DNA of 64,000 nt. Origin: Bradyrhizobium lupini (GTDB lineage: Bacteria; Pseudomonadota; Alphaproteobacteria; Rhizobiales; Xanthobacteraceae). The position numbers were made by a program, and so were the translations under genes. Below the pieces are notes generated by a model that worked only from the letters and a program-made list of their open reading frames with translations, was not told the DNA's origin and made no database searches. The stretch spans positions 682,001-746,000 of the forward strand of contig NZ_CP162553.1 in NCBI RefSeq assembly GCF_040939785.1, given 5' to 3'. Positions 9,587 through 18,244 of the stretch are shown here, one piece after another (position 1 is the first letter of the stretch; each line of letters begins with the position of its first letter).

Positions 9587-10296
9587 GCCAGCTCCTCCGC
9601 TACCGTCGGAAACAGCCGCTGATAGGCCTCGCCATACGTCATGGGCACACCGGTGTTGCGGCTGCCCTGGATGCCGCGATTGAGCGCGACGCGCTCGTAA
9701 TAGCCCCAGAGGTGCTTCTGCGCGGCGAGGATCTGGAACGCCTCGTACTTCTCCTTCCAGACCTCGTCGATCTTGAGGAGCAGGTCCGGCTTGTAGTTGC
9801 ACTGCTCGGGCTGGTGCGGCTCGAACAGGAACACCGGCGGCGCGGAGTATTTGTACTGCGCGCCGGGCTTGTGGCCCATGGCCTGCGCGACCACACGGGT
9901 CTCCTGCGCGAAATGCGCGGCGTTCGGATGGTCGAAATTGTAGGGGTCTTCCAGCGCATGCGTCAGCACGAAGCTCGGATTGAGCTCGCGGTAGATGTCG
10001 ACCATGCGATCAAAATGCGCCTCCGTCAGCTTCAGCGGATAGTCGCCGCAGTCGAAGAACTCGATCTCGGCGCCGAGCAGCTTTGCGGCGCGCTCCGCCT
10101 CATCCTTGCGGCCCGCCTTGACCGATTCCAGCGTGGCGCCCTTCTCCTTCCAGGCGAACTGGCTCTCGCCGCGCTCACCAAAGGACATGCAGACGATCTT
10201 CATGCGATAGCCCTTCTTCGCATGCAGCGCGATGGCACCGCCGGCGCGCCAGACGAAGTCGCCGGGATGGGCCGTGACCACGAGACCTGTTTTCAT
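9583..10296 (-). CDS. galB: 4-oxalomesaconate hydratase (GalB type, PIG-L family)
   Basis: 237 residues of the PIG-L/LmbE metalloprotein family. The N-terminal metal-binding segment [19 protein letters not shown] and the MSFGERGES stretch are characteristic of GalB, the oxalomesaconate hydratase known from Pseudomonas putida gallate catabolism, rather than of GlcNAc deacetylases. A second metal-site segment is [20 protein letters not shown]. It hydrates 4-oxalomesaconate to 4-carboxy-4-hydroxy-2-oxoadipate, the substrate of the aldolase encoded immediately downstream with a 4-bp overlap. It lies 42 bp after the transporter gene in the same operon. Confidence 0.88.
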   Translation of the reverse strand: MKTGLVVTAHPGDFVWRAGGAIALHAKKGYRMKIVCMSFGERGESQFAWKEKGATLESVKAGRKDEAERAAKLLGAEIEFFDCGDYPLKLTEAHFDRMVDIYRELNPSFVLTHALEDPYNFDHPNAAHFAQETRVVAQAMGHKPGAQYKYSAPPVFLFEPHQPEQCNYKPDLLLKIDEVWKEKYEAFQILAAQKHLWGYYERVALNRGIQGSRNTGVPMTYGEAYQRLFPTVAEELA

Positions 10297-10338
10297 GGGA
10301 CAAACTCCCCTCTTCTGTTCGTAAGCATCATAGGTTCA

Positions 10339-11637
10339 TCAAGCCGCGGCGGCGGGCTCCTCGCCGTCGAGCACGCGCTTCAGGCGGTCGCGATCGAGCG
10401 CGCCTTCCCATTTGGCAATCGCGATGGTCGCGACCGCGTTCCCGATCAAATTGGTCGGCGTCAACCCCTGCGACATCAGGCGGTGGATGCCGAGCACGAG
10501 CGCCACGCTCGTCACCGGAATGCTGCCGGTGGCGGACAGTGTTGCCGCCAGCACGACGAAGGCGGCGCCCGCGATTCCCGCCGCGCCCTTGGAGGTCACG
10601 AGCAGGATCAGCAGCAGCTCGATCTGCTCGGCGAGCCCGAACGGCGTGTTGGTCGCCTGCGCCAGGAACACCGAGGCGGCGGCGAGGTAGAGACAGGTAC
10701 CGTCGAGATTGAAGGAATAGCCGGTCGGGATCACGAGGCCGACCACGCTCTTCTCGCAGCCGGCTTTTTCCAGCTTGGTCAGCATCCGCGGCAGCACCGT
10801 CTCGGACGAGGTCGTGGCAATGCAGATCAGCAGCTCTTCCCAGATGTAGCGGATCAGCTTGAGCAGCGAGAAGCCGCAGAGCCGCGCCACCGGGCCCAGC
10901 GCCACGATGATGAAGATCACGCAGGTGAGATAAAAGCCGCCCAGCAGCTTGCCCAGCGAGGCCAGCGATCCCACGCCGAACTTGCCGACCGTGAAGGCGA
11001 TGGCGCCGAAGGCGCCGAGCGGCGCCGCCCACATCACGAAGCCGACCACGGCGAATATCATCTTGGCGGCGACGTCGATCAGGTTGACCAGCGGGGCGCC
11101 GCGCTCCCCGAGCTGTACCAGCGCAAATCCGCACAGCACGGCGATGAACAGCACCTGGAGGATGTTGCCCTCGGCAAAAGCGCCGATGAAGGTGGCGGGT
11201 ACGATGTTCAATAGAAACGGCACGAAGCCGATCACGGCGGTCTGCTTGACATAGGGCTCGATCGCGCTGGCGTTGATGCTGGCGGGATCGATGTTCATGC
11301 CGGCGCCTGGCTTGAGCAAGTTCACCGCAATGAGACCGATGATCAGCGCGATCGTGGTCATGATCTCGAAATAGACGATCGCCTTGACGGCGACGCGCCC
11401 GACACGGGCCATATCGGCCATATGCGCGATGCCATGGACGACCGTGCAGAAGATGATCGGCGCGATCAGCATCCGGATCGCCTTGATGAAGGCGTCGCCA
11501 AGCGGCTGCATCCTGGCGCCCCCCTCGGGATTGACGATCCCAAGCGCGATTCCGGCCGCCATGGCGATGAGCACCTGGATCCAGAGCTCCTTCCACCAGG
11601 CGCGGCCGCGCGGCTTGTCGATCGCTAGCGCCGTCAT
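10339..11637 (-). CDS. dctA: DctA-family dicarboxylate:cation symporter
   Basis: 432 residues, about eight to ten membrane segments, with the family signatures MLIAPIIFCTVVHGIAHM (re-entrant region), the serine-rich loop IATTSSETVLPRML, and GYSFNLDGTCLYLAAA plus the late substrate-binding helix ATIAIAKWEG. DctA proteins import C4-dicarboxylates with cations across the inner membrane. Its position between the LigI-like hydrolase (4-bp ATGA overlap) and galB suggests it brings in an aromatic or tricarboxylate intermediate of this pathway rather than succinate; that is inference. Confidence 0.9.
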   Translation of the reverse strand: MTALAIDKPRGRAWWKELWIQVLIAMAAGIALGIVNPEGGARMQPLGDAFIKAIRMLIAPIIFCTVVHGIAHMADMARVGRVAVKAIVYFEIMTTIALIIGLIAVNLLKPGAGMNIDPASINASAIEPYVKQTAVIGFVPFLLNIVPATFIGAFAEGNILQVLFIAVLCGFALVQLGERGAPLVNLIDVAAKMIFAVVGFVMWAAPLGAFGAIAFTVGKFGVGSLASLGKLLGGFYLTCVIFIIVALGPVARLCGFSLLKLIRYIWEELLICIATTSSETVLPRMLTKLEKAGCEKSVVGLVIPTGYSFNLDGTCLYLAAASVFLAQATNTPFGLAEQIELLLILLVTSKGAAGIAGAAFVVLAATLSATGSIPVTSVALVLGIHRLMSQGLTPTNLIGNAVATIAIAKWEGALDRDRLKRVLDGEEPAAAA

Positions 11638-12518
11638 TGGCCGAACTCGAACAGCCGCGCTGGATTATCGACGAGGATCTTCTGCTGATACTCCGGCTCC
11701 GGCGCGAACAGCGGGATTAGGTCGACGAGATCGCCGTCGTTCGGCATCGCCTTGACATTGGGATGCGGCCAATCGGTGCCCCAGATGACGCGGTCGGGCG
11801 CCGTCTCGACAATTTTTCGCGCGAACGGCACGGCGTCGGTGAACGGCGGACCGGCCGATGACACCCGCTCCGAGCCGCAGATCTTGACCCAGCATTTCTC
11901 GTCGCGCTGCATCAGCTCGACCAGGATCTTGAACGGCAGCTGGTCGAGCCCTTCGGACGCCTTCACCCGTCCCATATGGTCGATGGTGTAGCTCAGCGGC
12001 AGCCTTATCAGCGTGTCGGCATGTTCAGGCAGGTCGATCGCATCGAAATGCAGATCAATATGCCAGCCGAGCGGTGCGACCAGCGCGACGATGCGGTCGA
12101 ACACCTGCTTGTCCGGGACCCCGCCGAGATGGCGGACGAAATTGAAGCGGCAGCCGCGGAAGCCGCCCTCATGCAGCACGCGAAGCTCGCGCTCGGTGAT
12201 GGTGTCGTCGATATTGGCAACCGCGCGATAGGCCCCGTTGCTCTGCGCGATGGCGTCAAGCGCCACCGTGTTGTCGGTGCCATGCACACTCGCATTGACG
12301 ATGACGGCGCGTCCAACGCCGAGCTTGGCATGCAGCGCGCGGAAATCCTCGAGCGGCGCATCCGGCGGCGTGTAGGAACGCTCCGGCGCGTAAGGGTATT
12401 TCGCGCCGGGCCCGAAGATGTGGCAATGCGCATCGCAAGACAGGTTCGGCAGTCTGAACTTCGGCGTGCGCGTGTCCGGATCGGGCGGCGGAATGGTCGG
12501 CGTGTACATCATTGCCAT
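11634..12518 (-). CDS. ligI: 2-pyrone-4,6-dicarboxylate hydrolase-like amidohydrolase (LigI type)
   Basis: 294 residues of the amidohydrolase family. DAHCHIFGP carries the metal-binding HxH at about residue 27-29; later DLHFDAID, SYTIDHMGR and the catalytic Asp in VIWGTDWPHPN follow in the LigI/TIM-barrel order. LigI opens 2-pyrone-4,6-dicarboxylate to 4-oxalomesaconate, the substrate of the GalB-type protein in the same operon. The start is ambiguous: ATG 12518 gives the family's usual N-terminal length, whereas a TTG at 12551 would overlap the tetR stop by 4 bp, as other genes of this operon do. Related lactone hydrolases (sulfomuconolactone, galactarolactone) are the main alternative. Confidence 0.82.
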   Translation of the reverse strand: MAMMYTPTIPPPDPDTRTPKFRLPNLSCDAHCHIFGPGAKYPYAPERSYTPPDAPLEDFRALHAKLGVGRAVIVNASVHGTDNTVALDAIAQSNGAYRAVANIDDTITERELRVLHEGGFRGCRFNFVRHLGGVPDKQVFDRIVALVAPLGWHIDLHFDAIDLPEHADTLIRLPLSYTIDHMGRVKASEGLDQLPFKILVELMQRDEKCWVKICGSERVSSAGPPFTDAVPFARKIVETAPDRVIWGTDWPHPNVKAMPNDGDLVDLIPLFAPEPEYQQKILVDNPARLFEFGQ

Positions 12519-12547
12519 CAGATAAACCGCCGAACCAGATCGTGTCT

Positions 12548-13255
12548 TCAAGTCTTGCTGCTGACGACCGGCCGTCGCCGTGCTGGCGCCTGATCCAGCG
12601 CCGGCGCCTGGAACGCGGCCACGGTGGCTTGCACCAATTGCTCGATGGCACTTGCGGCATCGCTGCCGTCGGCCTCGCCGCGCGACAGGCGCGAGACGCG
12701 ATCCGGCGTCACCAGCGAATAATAGAGTGCGCCAAGCAGGAAGTGGCTGCGCCAGACGATATCGGTGCGCGGAACGTGCGGCAGGCTTTCGTGAACAGCA
12801 TCGATGAAGGCGTGGCTGGTGTCGTCAAAAGTCTGTGCGATGATCTTTCGCGCGACTTCATTGCCCTCCGCGGACATCACCGCGCGCAGCCGCGTGAACC
12901 GCGCCCCGCCCCCGGCAAGATCACTGCCCGAGGTGAAGGCCGGCACGACATAGGCCCGCACCACCGCTTCGAGCCGATCCTGGAGATCGCGCACGCGCTT
13001 GGCGGCCGCGAGCAGCTCGGAACGGCGCAAATTCATTGGCCCGCAATGGCGCCGGTAGATCTCCAGCAGCAGGCCGTCCTTGGTCTTGAAATGATAGGTG
13101 ACGCTGCCGGGATTGGCGCCGGCGGCCTGTGCGATATCGCGCACCGACACGGCGTTGAAGCCGTTGGTGGCGAACAGCTCCTCGGCCGCGGCGAGGATCG
13201 CCTCGCGCATGTTCGGCTTGCGGGCCGTTTCCTTGCTGGCGGGGTTGCGGATCAT
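12548..13255 (-). CDS. TetR-family transcriptional regulator
   Basis: 235 residues. The N-terminal helix-turn-helix (ILAAAEELFATNGFNAVSVRDIAQAAGANPGSVTYHFKTKDGL, residues about 20-62) is typical TetR; the remainder is a helical ligand-binding domain. It is the first gene of the seven-gene aromatic operon and probably represses it. The ATG at 13255 lies only 4 bp from an inverted-repeat operator, so the mRNA leader would be very short; a second ATG at 13210 is an alternative start. A copy of its promoter/operator lies before the VOC dioxygenase at 37052-37090, suggesting a two-locus regulon. Confidence 0.9.
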   Translation of the reverse strand: MIRNPASKETARKPNMREAILAAAEELFATNGFNAVSVRDIAQAAGANPGSVTYHFKTKDGLLLEIYRRHCGPMNLRRSELLAAAKRVRDLQDRLEAVVRAYVVPAFTSGSDLAGGGARFTRLRAVMSAEGNEVARKIIAQTFDDTSHAFIDAVHESLPHVPRTDIVWRSHFLLGALYYSLVTPDRVSRLSRGEADGSDAASAIEQLVQATVAAFQAPALDQAPARRRPVVSSKT

Positions 13256-13259
13256 GTGA

Positions 13260-13298
13260 TTTGTACTATCGTACAAAAGATCAGGTCTCGTCAACAAA
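13260..13298 (-). promoter_or_regulatory. TetR operon promoter with inverted-repeat operator
   Basis: Perfect 7-bp inverted repeat TTTGTAC-N4-GTACAAA (13260-13277). On the minus strand a -35-like TTGACG (13294-13289) is followed after 15 bp by TACGAT, which lies inside the repeat, so a bound repressor would block the -10. The 39-bp block matches 37052-37090 at 35 positions. The operator also lies about 84 bp upstream of the divergent Bug-type gene start at 13361 and may control it too. Confidence 0.75.
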
Positions 13299-13360
13299 AA
13301 CCATGGATGACACCCGGAAAGGCCGAGAGACCGCCGCTGGGTGCAAAGGAGTGCTGGGAA

Positions 13361-14338
13361 ATGCTGGGTTTCAACAAGACCATCAGCGGTCTGATGGTGG
13401 GCGCCGGTCTGCTGCTCGCGGGGACCGCCGCACAGGCCGACAAATATCCGAGCAAGCCGGTCCACATCCTGGTGCCTTATGCGGCCGGCGGCGCCGTCGA
13501 CGTGCTCGCGCGCACCTTGGCTCAGGCGCTGGCCGGGACTTGGGGCCAGCAGCCGGTGATCGACAATCGTCCCGGCGCCGGCGGAATCGTCGCGTCCCAA
13601 GCGCTGACGCAGGCCGCGCCCGACGGCTACACGCTGATCCTCGTCGCGAGCGGCCATCCACTCAACCAGTTCATCTATCCGAGGGTGCCCTATGACACGT
13701 TCAAGGATTTCACCGCGATCAGCGAAGTCGCCTCCTCCCCGCTCGCGATCGTCGTGGCCAAGGACAGCCCCTATAAGACGCTCAGTGATCTCCTCATCGC
13801 GGCGAAAAAGGAGCCGGATAAGCTCTCCTACGGCATGTCCGGCAACGGCACCTCGGCGCACCTCGCGGGTGAGCTGTTGAAATACATGTCCGGCACCAAG
13901 ATCGTCGCGATCCCCTACAAGGGCGGCGCCCCCGCGCTGACCGCCGTGATCGCCGGCGACATTCCGCTCAGCATCAATCCACTTGCGGAAGCCATCAGCC
14001 AGATCGAAGGCGGCGCGGTGCGCGCGCTCGCGGTGACCTCGGCCGAACGCTCCAAGGCGCTGCCCAATGTTCCGACCGTCGCCGAGTCGGGCGTGCCGGG
14101 TTACGACGTCTCCGTCTGGTGGGGCGTTCTTGGTCCCGCAAAAATGCCGCCGGAGATCGTCACGAAGCTCGAAAGCGATCTGAAGGCGGCGCTGCAGGAC
14201 CCAAACGTACTGTCGACGCTCGGCAAGATCGGCGCGGCCCCGGTCGGCTCATCGTCGAGGGATTTCGGCGCCTACATGCATGCCGAGGCGACCAAATGGG
14301 AGCCGGTGCTGAAGGCCGCCGACATCCGCGCGCAGTGA
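13361..14338 (+). CDS. Bug-family (tripartite tricarboxylate transporter) periplasmic binding protein
   Basis: 325 residues. Signal peptide MLGFNKTISGLMVGAGLLLA... with cleavage about AQA-DKYPSKP (residue 25). The Bug fold is shown by YPSKPVHILVPYAAGG, the loop VIDNRPGAGGIVASQA and AQAAPDGYTL, which bind carboxylates through the PGAGG/ASQ segments. Bug receptors feed TctAB-type transporters, but no tctA or tctB gene is near. Start ATG 13361 follows AAAGGAG. It is divergent from the tetR operon and shares the intergenic operator, so it probably binds an aromatic or pyrone carboxylate in the periplasm. Confidence 0.88.
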   Translation: MLGFNKTISGLMVGAGLLLAGTAAQADKYPSKPVHILVPYAAGGAVDVLARTLAQALAGTWGQQPVIDNRPGAGGIVASQALTQAAPDGYTLILVASGHPLNQFIYPRVPYDTFKDFTAISEVASSPLAIVVAKDSPYKTLSDLLIAAKKEPDKLSYGMSGNGTSAHLAGELLKYMSGTKIVAIPYKGGAPALTAVIAGDIPLSINPLAEAISQIEGGAVRALAVTSAERSKALPNVPTVAESGVPGYDVSVWWGVLGPAKMPPEIVTKLESDLKAALQDPNVLSTLGKIGAAPVGSSSRDFGAYMHAEATKWEPVLKAADIRAQ

Positions 14339-14425
14339 GGTGCTTCGCATGAGGACCAGCGCGCTGGACACGATCCAGCGCCAGGCAGGCTTGCGCGGCG
14401 CCACGAAGGCCGACGCGCAAGTAGG

Positions 14426-15574
14426 TCAAATGCGTGCGCTCGCCCGCATCTTCTCCGGCGGCGCGGGACGCCGCACGAAATCGGCGTCATCGTCGCCTCC
14501 TCCCGACGGGATCAGGATCGCGCGCTCGCGCGGCAGCGCTTCCGGCATCTCGTCCCGGATGAAGGCGATGAGCTTCTCCCTCATCTCGCAGCGCAGGTCC
14601 CAGGACTGCGGCGCGTTCCTGGCGCTGACGAGGGCGCGGAGCTCGATGGTGCGAGCATCCGCGTCAACGACCTGGAGATTGACCACCTCGCCGTCCCAGA
14701 GCTTGGACTCCTTCACTGCTTCTTCCAGCCAGCGCCGGATCCGCGGCACGTCGGCACGATAATCGACATGAAACGCAATCACGCCGATCAGGGACGCAGT
14801 GTCGCGGGTCCAGTTCTGGAATGGCTTTTCGATGAAATAAGACAGCGGCACCACCATGCGGCGCCAGTCCCACAGCCGGATCACCACATAGGTCGCGGCG
14901 ATGTCCTCGACCCAGCCCCACTCGTTCTCGATGATGACGGCATCCTCGATGCGGATCGGCTGGGTGATTGCGATCTGCATGCCCGCGATCAGATTGCTCA
15001 GCAGCGGCCGGGCGGCAAGACCAACGATGATACCGGCGGCACCGGCGGAGGCGAACAGGCTGACGCCGTATTGCCTGACCGAGTCGAATGTCATCAGCGC
15101 GGTCGACACCGTGATGATGACGATGATGATATCGGTGACGCGCTTGAAGACGCGGACCTGGGTGACGTGCTTGCGCGCGACAAAATTCTCGGTGACGTCG
15201 CGAAAGTTCTGGAGATACCGTGCCGCGCTCATATCCACGATCCGGATCGAGATCCAGCCGATCAGCGCAATGAAGGCGACGACGAACAGGCGCGTCAGCG
15301 GCGTGCGGAAGGCGTCGTCCAGCGGCGCGAGCGGCAGCACCAACGCTACGGCGGCAAGACTGAGGGCCAGCTGAGTTGGGCCCGCGGTGCGGGCGATGAA
15401 CACGCTCACGAGCGGGAGGCGGGTTCCGAAGGCGCGGTTGAACAGCCAAACCGAGAGGCGATAGATCGACAGGGCGATCAGGATCGCGCCCAAGACTAGA
15501 GTGAGGCCGACGAACCACGACGGGATCCACCCGAACATCCTGTCGATGTCGGCCAAAAGGGTCTGCCAATCCAT
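14426..15574 (-). CDS. MscS-family mechanosensitive channel
   Basis: 382 residues with about four transmembrane segments followed by the MscS pore helix and beta domain: GSAGAAGIIVGLAARPLLSN is rendered here as FASAGAAGIIVGLAARPLLSN (pore-lining TM3), then LIAGMQIAITQPIRIEDAVIIE and the strand GWVEDIAATYVVIRLWDWR. The family opens under membrane tension during hypo-osmotic shock. ATG 15574 is chosen; an upstream in-frame extension to 15667 lacks homology-like sequence. It is transcribed toward the Bug-type gene and its 3' end is 88 bp from it. Confidence 0.88.
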   Translation of the reverse strand: MDWQTLLADIDRMFGWIPSWFVGLTLVLGAILIALSIYRLSVWLFNRAFGTRLPLVSVFIARTAGPTQLALSLAAVALVLPLAPLDDAFRTPLTRLFVVAFIALIGWISIRIVDMSAARYLQNFRDVTENFVARKHVTQVRVFKRVTDIIIVIITVSTALMTFDSVRQYGVSLFASAGAAGIIVGLAARPLLSNLIAGMQIAITQPIRIEDAVIIENEWGWVEDIAATYVVIRLWDWRRMVVPLSYFIEKPFQNWTRDTASLIGVIAFHVDYRADVPRIRRWLEEAVKESKLWDGEVVNLQVVDADARTIELRALVSARNAPQSWDLRCEMREKLIAFIRDEMPEALPRERAILIPSGGGDDDADFVRRPAPPEKMRASARI

Positions 15575-15699
15575 TAATGTCCCCGCATTGCATCCGCGCT
15601 TGCGTTCAACGCGTTGCAGCGTCGTTCGCTCCCCCGCTCGGTGCAATGCAGCATCCCTCTGGTGCAATCATCGCCGAACTGCGCTATTTGTGGTCAATC

Positions 15700-16950
15700 A
15701 TGACTCGACGGACCGGCAGCGCCGATCTTCCCCTTCACACCGGCCGGGTTCCACCCTGGCTGGCGACCCGCATGTCGTCGCTCGGCGCGATCGTCACACA
15801 GGCGATCGTGCATCACTACGGACGCGATGCATTCCTCCAGCGGCTCTCGCACCCGTTCTGGTTCCAGTCGTTCGGCGCCGTCATGGGGATGGATTGGCAC
15901 TCCTCCGGCATCACGACGTCGGTGATTGGCGCGCTGAAGCGCGGGCTGGGACCGCTCCAGGACGAGCTCGGAATCTACGTCTGCGGCGGGCGTGGCCAGC
16001 ACTCGCGCAAGACCCCGGACGAGCTGATGCAGCTCGGCGACCGAATCGGCTTCGACGGCGCAAAGCTCACGCGTGCGAGTCGCCTCGTGGCGAAGGTTGA
16101 CAGCGCCGCGGTCCAGGACGGCTTTGACCTTTACCTGCACGGCTTCTTCGTCACCGCCGACGCCAAATGGACCGTGGTGCAGCAAGGCATGAACGGCGAC
16201 AAGCGGCAGGCCCGCCGCTATCACTGGCATTCCGAGGCGCTGAAGAGTTTTGTCGACGCACCGCACAGCGCGATCGACGGGCCGCGGCAAGGCGAGATCG
16301 TCAACCTCACCGACCATCGCGCCGAGATCTCGCGCACCGCGCAGCTCGAGCTTCTGAGCGATCTCGGCCCGGATCGTATCCTTTCCGAATTCGAGCGGCT
16401 CACCGGAACTGCGCCCGCGCCCGCACAGGCGACGCTGCCGCACCTGATCATGCCCGGGCATCACGACGTGCGGCCGAAGGACGTGTTTGCGCGCCGCCTG
16501 CACGGCACACTCGCTGCTGCGGCCGAGCGCGGCCCGGTCGACTTTCCGGAGCTGCTGCTGACTCCCGGCGTTGGCGCTCGCACCGTTCGTTCGCTGGCGA
16601 TGGTCGCCGAAGTCGTGCACGGCGCGCCCTACCGCTTCAACGATCCCGCGCGCTTCTCGCTTGCCCACGGCGGCAAGGACCGGCATCCCTACCCTGTTCC
16701 ACTCAAGGTCTATGACGAAACCATTCGCGTGCTGAAGGGGGCGATTCAGAACGCAAAGCTCGGGCGCGAGGAAGAGATGCAAGCCATCAAGCGCCTCGAC
16801 GACCAGGCGCGGCGGCTGGAGCGCACCGCGCATGGGCCATCCGTCGAATCCTATATCGCCGGAGAGCGTGCGGCCTCGCCCGATCTCGACGGCCGTTCCG
16901 TGTTCGGCTGGGAGCGTGATCTCGGGTCGACAAAAAAGCAGACCGGCTGA
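15700..16950 (+). CDS. DUF763 domain protein
   Basis: 416 residues matching the DUF763 family by the N-terminal segment RTGSADLPLHTGRVPPWL, the ITTSVIGALKRGL and GIYVCGGRGQHSRKTPDEL region and the C-terminal helix-hairpin-like PELLLTPGVGARTVRSLAM. The family is widespread in archaea and some bacteria and has no established biochemical role; the helix-hairpin-like TPGVGARTVRSL motif suggests DNA or RNA contact, which is inference. ATG 15700 is preceded by weak SD sequence. It is divergent from the MscS gene. Confidence 0.85.
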   Translation: MTRRTGSADLPLHTGRVPPWLATRMSSLGAIVTQAIVHHYGRDAFLQRLSHPFWFQSFGAVMGMDWHSSGITTSVIGALKRGLGPLQDELGIYVCGGRGQHSRKTPDELMQLGDRIGFDGAKLTRASRLVAKVDSAAVQDGFDLYLHGFFVTADAKWTVVQQGMNGDKRQARRYHWHSEALKSFVDAPHSAIDGPRQGEIVNLTDHRAEISRTAQLELLSDLGPDRILSEFERLTGTAPAPAQATLPHLIMPGHHDVRPKDVFARRLHGTLAAAAERGPVDFPELLLTPGVGARTVRSLAMVAEVVHGAPYRFNDPARFSLAHGGKDRHPYPVPLKVYDETIRVLKGAIQNAKLGREEEMQAIKRLDDQARRLERTAHGPSVESYIAGERAASPDLDGRSVFGWERDLGSTKKQTG

Positions 16951-16959
16951 AAGCCGGTC
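16941..16959 (+). terminator. Hairpin at the end of the DUF763 gene
   Basis: 7-bp perfect stem GACCGGC/GCCGGTC with loop TGAAA; the gene's TGA stop codon is inside the loop. No T-tract follows, so it may act as a 3' stabilising hairpin rather than a classical intrinsic terminator. Confidence 0.4.
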
Positions 16960-16988
16960 CGCGAGTTCAGCGGGAAGGAACGCCGCTC

Positions 16989-17231
16989 TCAGGTCTCGTC
17001 GGTGCCCGGCTCCTCGTCGAGCCGGTTGGCCGAGTGGTCCTGATATTGTTCGGTCTGGATCGCCTTGCCGTCCATGCCGCGAATGTCCGAGTGCTGCGCC
17101 TTGTCGCGGTTTGACAGCACCATGTTGTCGCCGATCTTCTCCTTGGGCACGTCCGTCATGGCGCCGCTGCCGTCGCCCTTGCCGTGCATGCCCGATCTGA
17201 AATGCGTCTTGCTGCCACGACCACCTGGCAT
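16989..17231 (-). CDS. Small hydrophilic disordered protein (stress operon gene 5)
   Basis: 80 residues rich in Gly, Lys, Asp and His (GRGSKTHFRSGMHGKGDGSG, then VLSNRDKAQHSDIRGMDGKA), no hydrophobic core, no signal. I do not recognise a family. ATG 17231 has GAGGAG eight bases upstream. It is the last of five consecutive tiny genes on the minus strand, separated by 3-34 bp, and so probably part of one transcript starting near 18240. Confidence 0.65.
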   Translation of the reverse strand: MPGGRGSKTHFRSGMHGKGDGSGAMTDVPKEKIGDNMVLSNRDKAQHSDIRGMDGKAIQTEQYQDHSANRLDEEPGTDET

Positions 17232-17265
17232 CTTTTTCTCCTCTTGCTTTGATCGCCCGTGCAGC

Positions 17266-17529
17266 TCAATGCTTCTGCTGTGCCGGCGTCGGTTTCGGCG
17301 GCTTGTGTCCGCTTTGGCCGGAATCATTGTGCTTGTTGTGATCGCTTTCCTGGTTGAGGCCGCCTCGGCTCACCGGGAATTCACTCTGTCGCGCCTCAGG
17401 TCGCGCCCGGTGAACGGCCGTATTCTCCGGATTGTGGCCGAGGGCGCGCTCAAGCTCTCGCGCGTCTGGAACATCCGGCTTGCGCTCGAGGATGCGAACC
17501 TGTTGCTCGTGGGTCTTCTTGCCTTGCAT
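17266..17529 (-). CDS. Small hydrophilic disordered protein (stress operon gene 4)
   Basis: 87 residues, highly charged. The N-terminal part (QVRILERKPDVPDARELERAL) could form a helix; the C-terminus is Asn, His, Gly and Pro-rich (NKHNDSGQSGHKPPKPTP). No known domain is visible. ATG 17529 has a GGAGG site. Composition is that of hydrophilin-like stress proteins, an inference from amino-acid bias only. Confidence 0.6.
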   Translation of the reverse strand: MQGKKTHEQQVRILERKPDVPDARELERALGHNPENTAVHRARPEARQSEFPVSRGGLNQESDHNKHNDSGQSGHKPPKPTPAQQKH

Positions 17530-17544
17530 GCTCGTCCTCCGGAG

Positions 17545-17772
17545 CTATCGGCCTCTTCGGTGCGTGCCACTGCGTGCGATGTCCTTGTCGATGTCGCCAG
17601 CGGCGTTCACGTCGTTCTCGACGTCGCCTTCGATCGTGTTCTCGCCCAAGGCGTCCTCGAGGTCCTCAGGCGAGATACCGGCCATCGTTGCGCCCTTCGA
17701 TCCGCCGATCATGGGGTTATTTTGCATATCCTTTTCCGTCGGTGCGTAGAGTTTGGGTTGCTTGTTGGTCAT
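17545..17772 (-). CDS. Small acidic protein (stress operon gene 3)
   Basis: 75 residues, acidic in the middle (SPEDLEDALGENTIEGDVEND) and basic at the C-terminus. No signal peptide, membrane segment or recognised domain. ATG 17772 is preceded by GGAGGCAGG. It starts 3 bp after gene 2 ends, supporting co-transcription. Confidence 0.6.
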   Translation of the reverse strand: MTNKQPKLYAPTEKDMQNNPMIGGSKGATMAGISPEDLEDALGENTIEGDVENDVNAAGDIDKDIARSGTHRRGR

Positions 17773-17775
17773 GCC

Positions 17776-17976
17776 TCACCTGCCTCCGCCTTTTCCGGCC
17801 TCGTCATGCCTGTGGTGTGAATCGTGCTCGCCACCTCCGCCGGAGACGCGGCTGTGGTTGCGCTGCGGGTCGTCCGCCGCGGGCTTCTTCACTTCGAGCG
17901 GTGCCTTCGCATTCTCATGCGATGCGCCTGGTCCGCCCTGACGGATGCTGTTCGGTGTCTTGGTGGATGTCGACAT
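17776..17976 (-). CDS. Small hydrophilic disordered protein (stress operon gene 2)
   Basis: 66 residues of low complexity: Ser/Thr/Lys-rich N-terminus, then GASHENAKAPLEVKKPAADD and a Gly/His-rich tail (SGGGGEHDSHHRHDEAGKGG) that could bind metal. No recognised family. ATG 17976 has GAGGAG upstream; it is 13 bp after gene 1. Confidence 0.6.
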   Translation of the reverse strand: MSTSTKTPNSIRQGGPGASHENAKAPLEVKKPAADDPQRNHSRVSGGGGEHDSHHRHDEAGKGGGR

Positions 17977-17989
17977 GAGGGTCCGCTCC

Positions 17990-18172
17990 TCAGCGATCTT
18001 GCTGATAGCCTTGGTTGGTGGTGTTCTGCTTGATGTTGCCCTGCTGCCCTTGCTGGTCCGGATTTTGCGCACGCTGCTGGCCGCGCGGGGCAGTCGAGGA
18101 CACTTGCTTGCTGTCGCCGGTTCCCTTCGGACTTTGATTCTCGGCGGGAACAGGTGGCATCTTGCCGGTCAT
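17990..18172 (-). CDS. Small Gln/Asn-rich disordered protein (stress operon gene 1)
   Basis: 60 residues dominated by Gln, Asn, Pro and Gly (APRGQQRAQNPDQQGQQGN), predicted fully disordered by composition. No recognised family. Start ATG 18172 follows CAGGAGA. It is the promoter-proximal gene behind the EcfG-like site at 18245-18269. Confidence 0.6.
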   Translation of the reverse strand: MTGKMPPVPAENQSPKGTGDSKQVSSTAPRGQQRAQNPDQQGQQGNIKQNTTNQGYQQDR

Positions 18173-18244
18173 GATGCTGTCTCCTGTTGTTGATCTGCGA
18201 CATCGACCGGAGGAACTCGTCGCGGGTTTCGATGTCGCAAAAAC

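Noticed and set aside
12512..13360. Upstream extension of the Bug-type gene to 12512
   Set aside because: This part runs antisense to the TetR gene; the signal peptide and SD show that translation starts at 13361.
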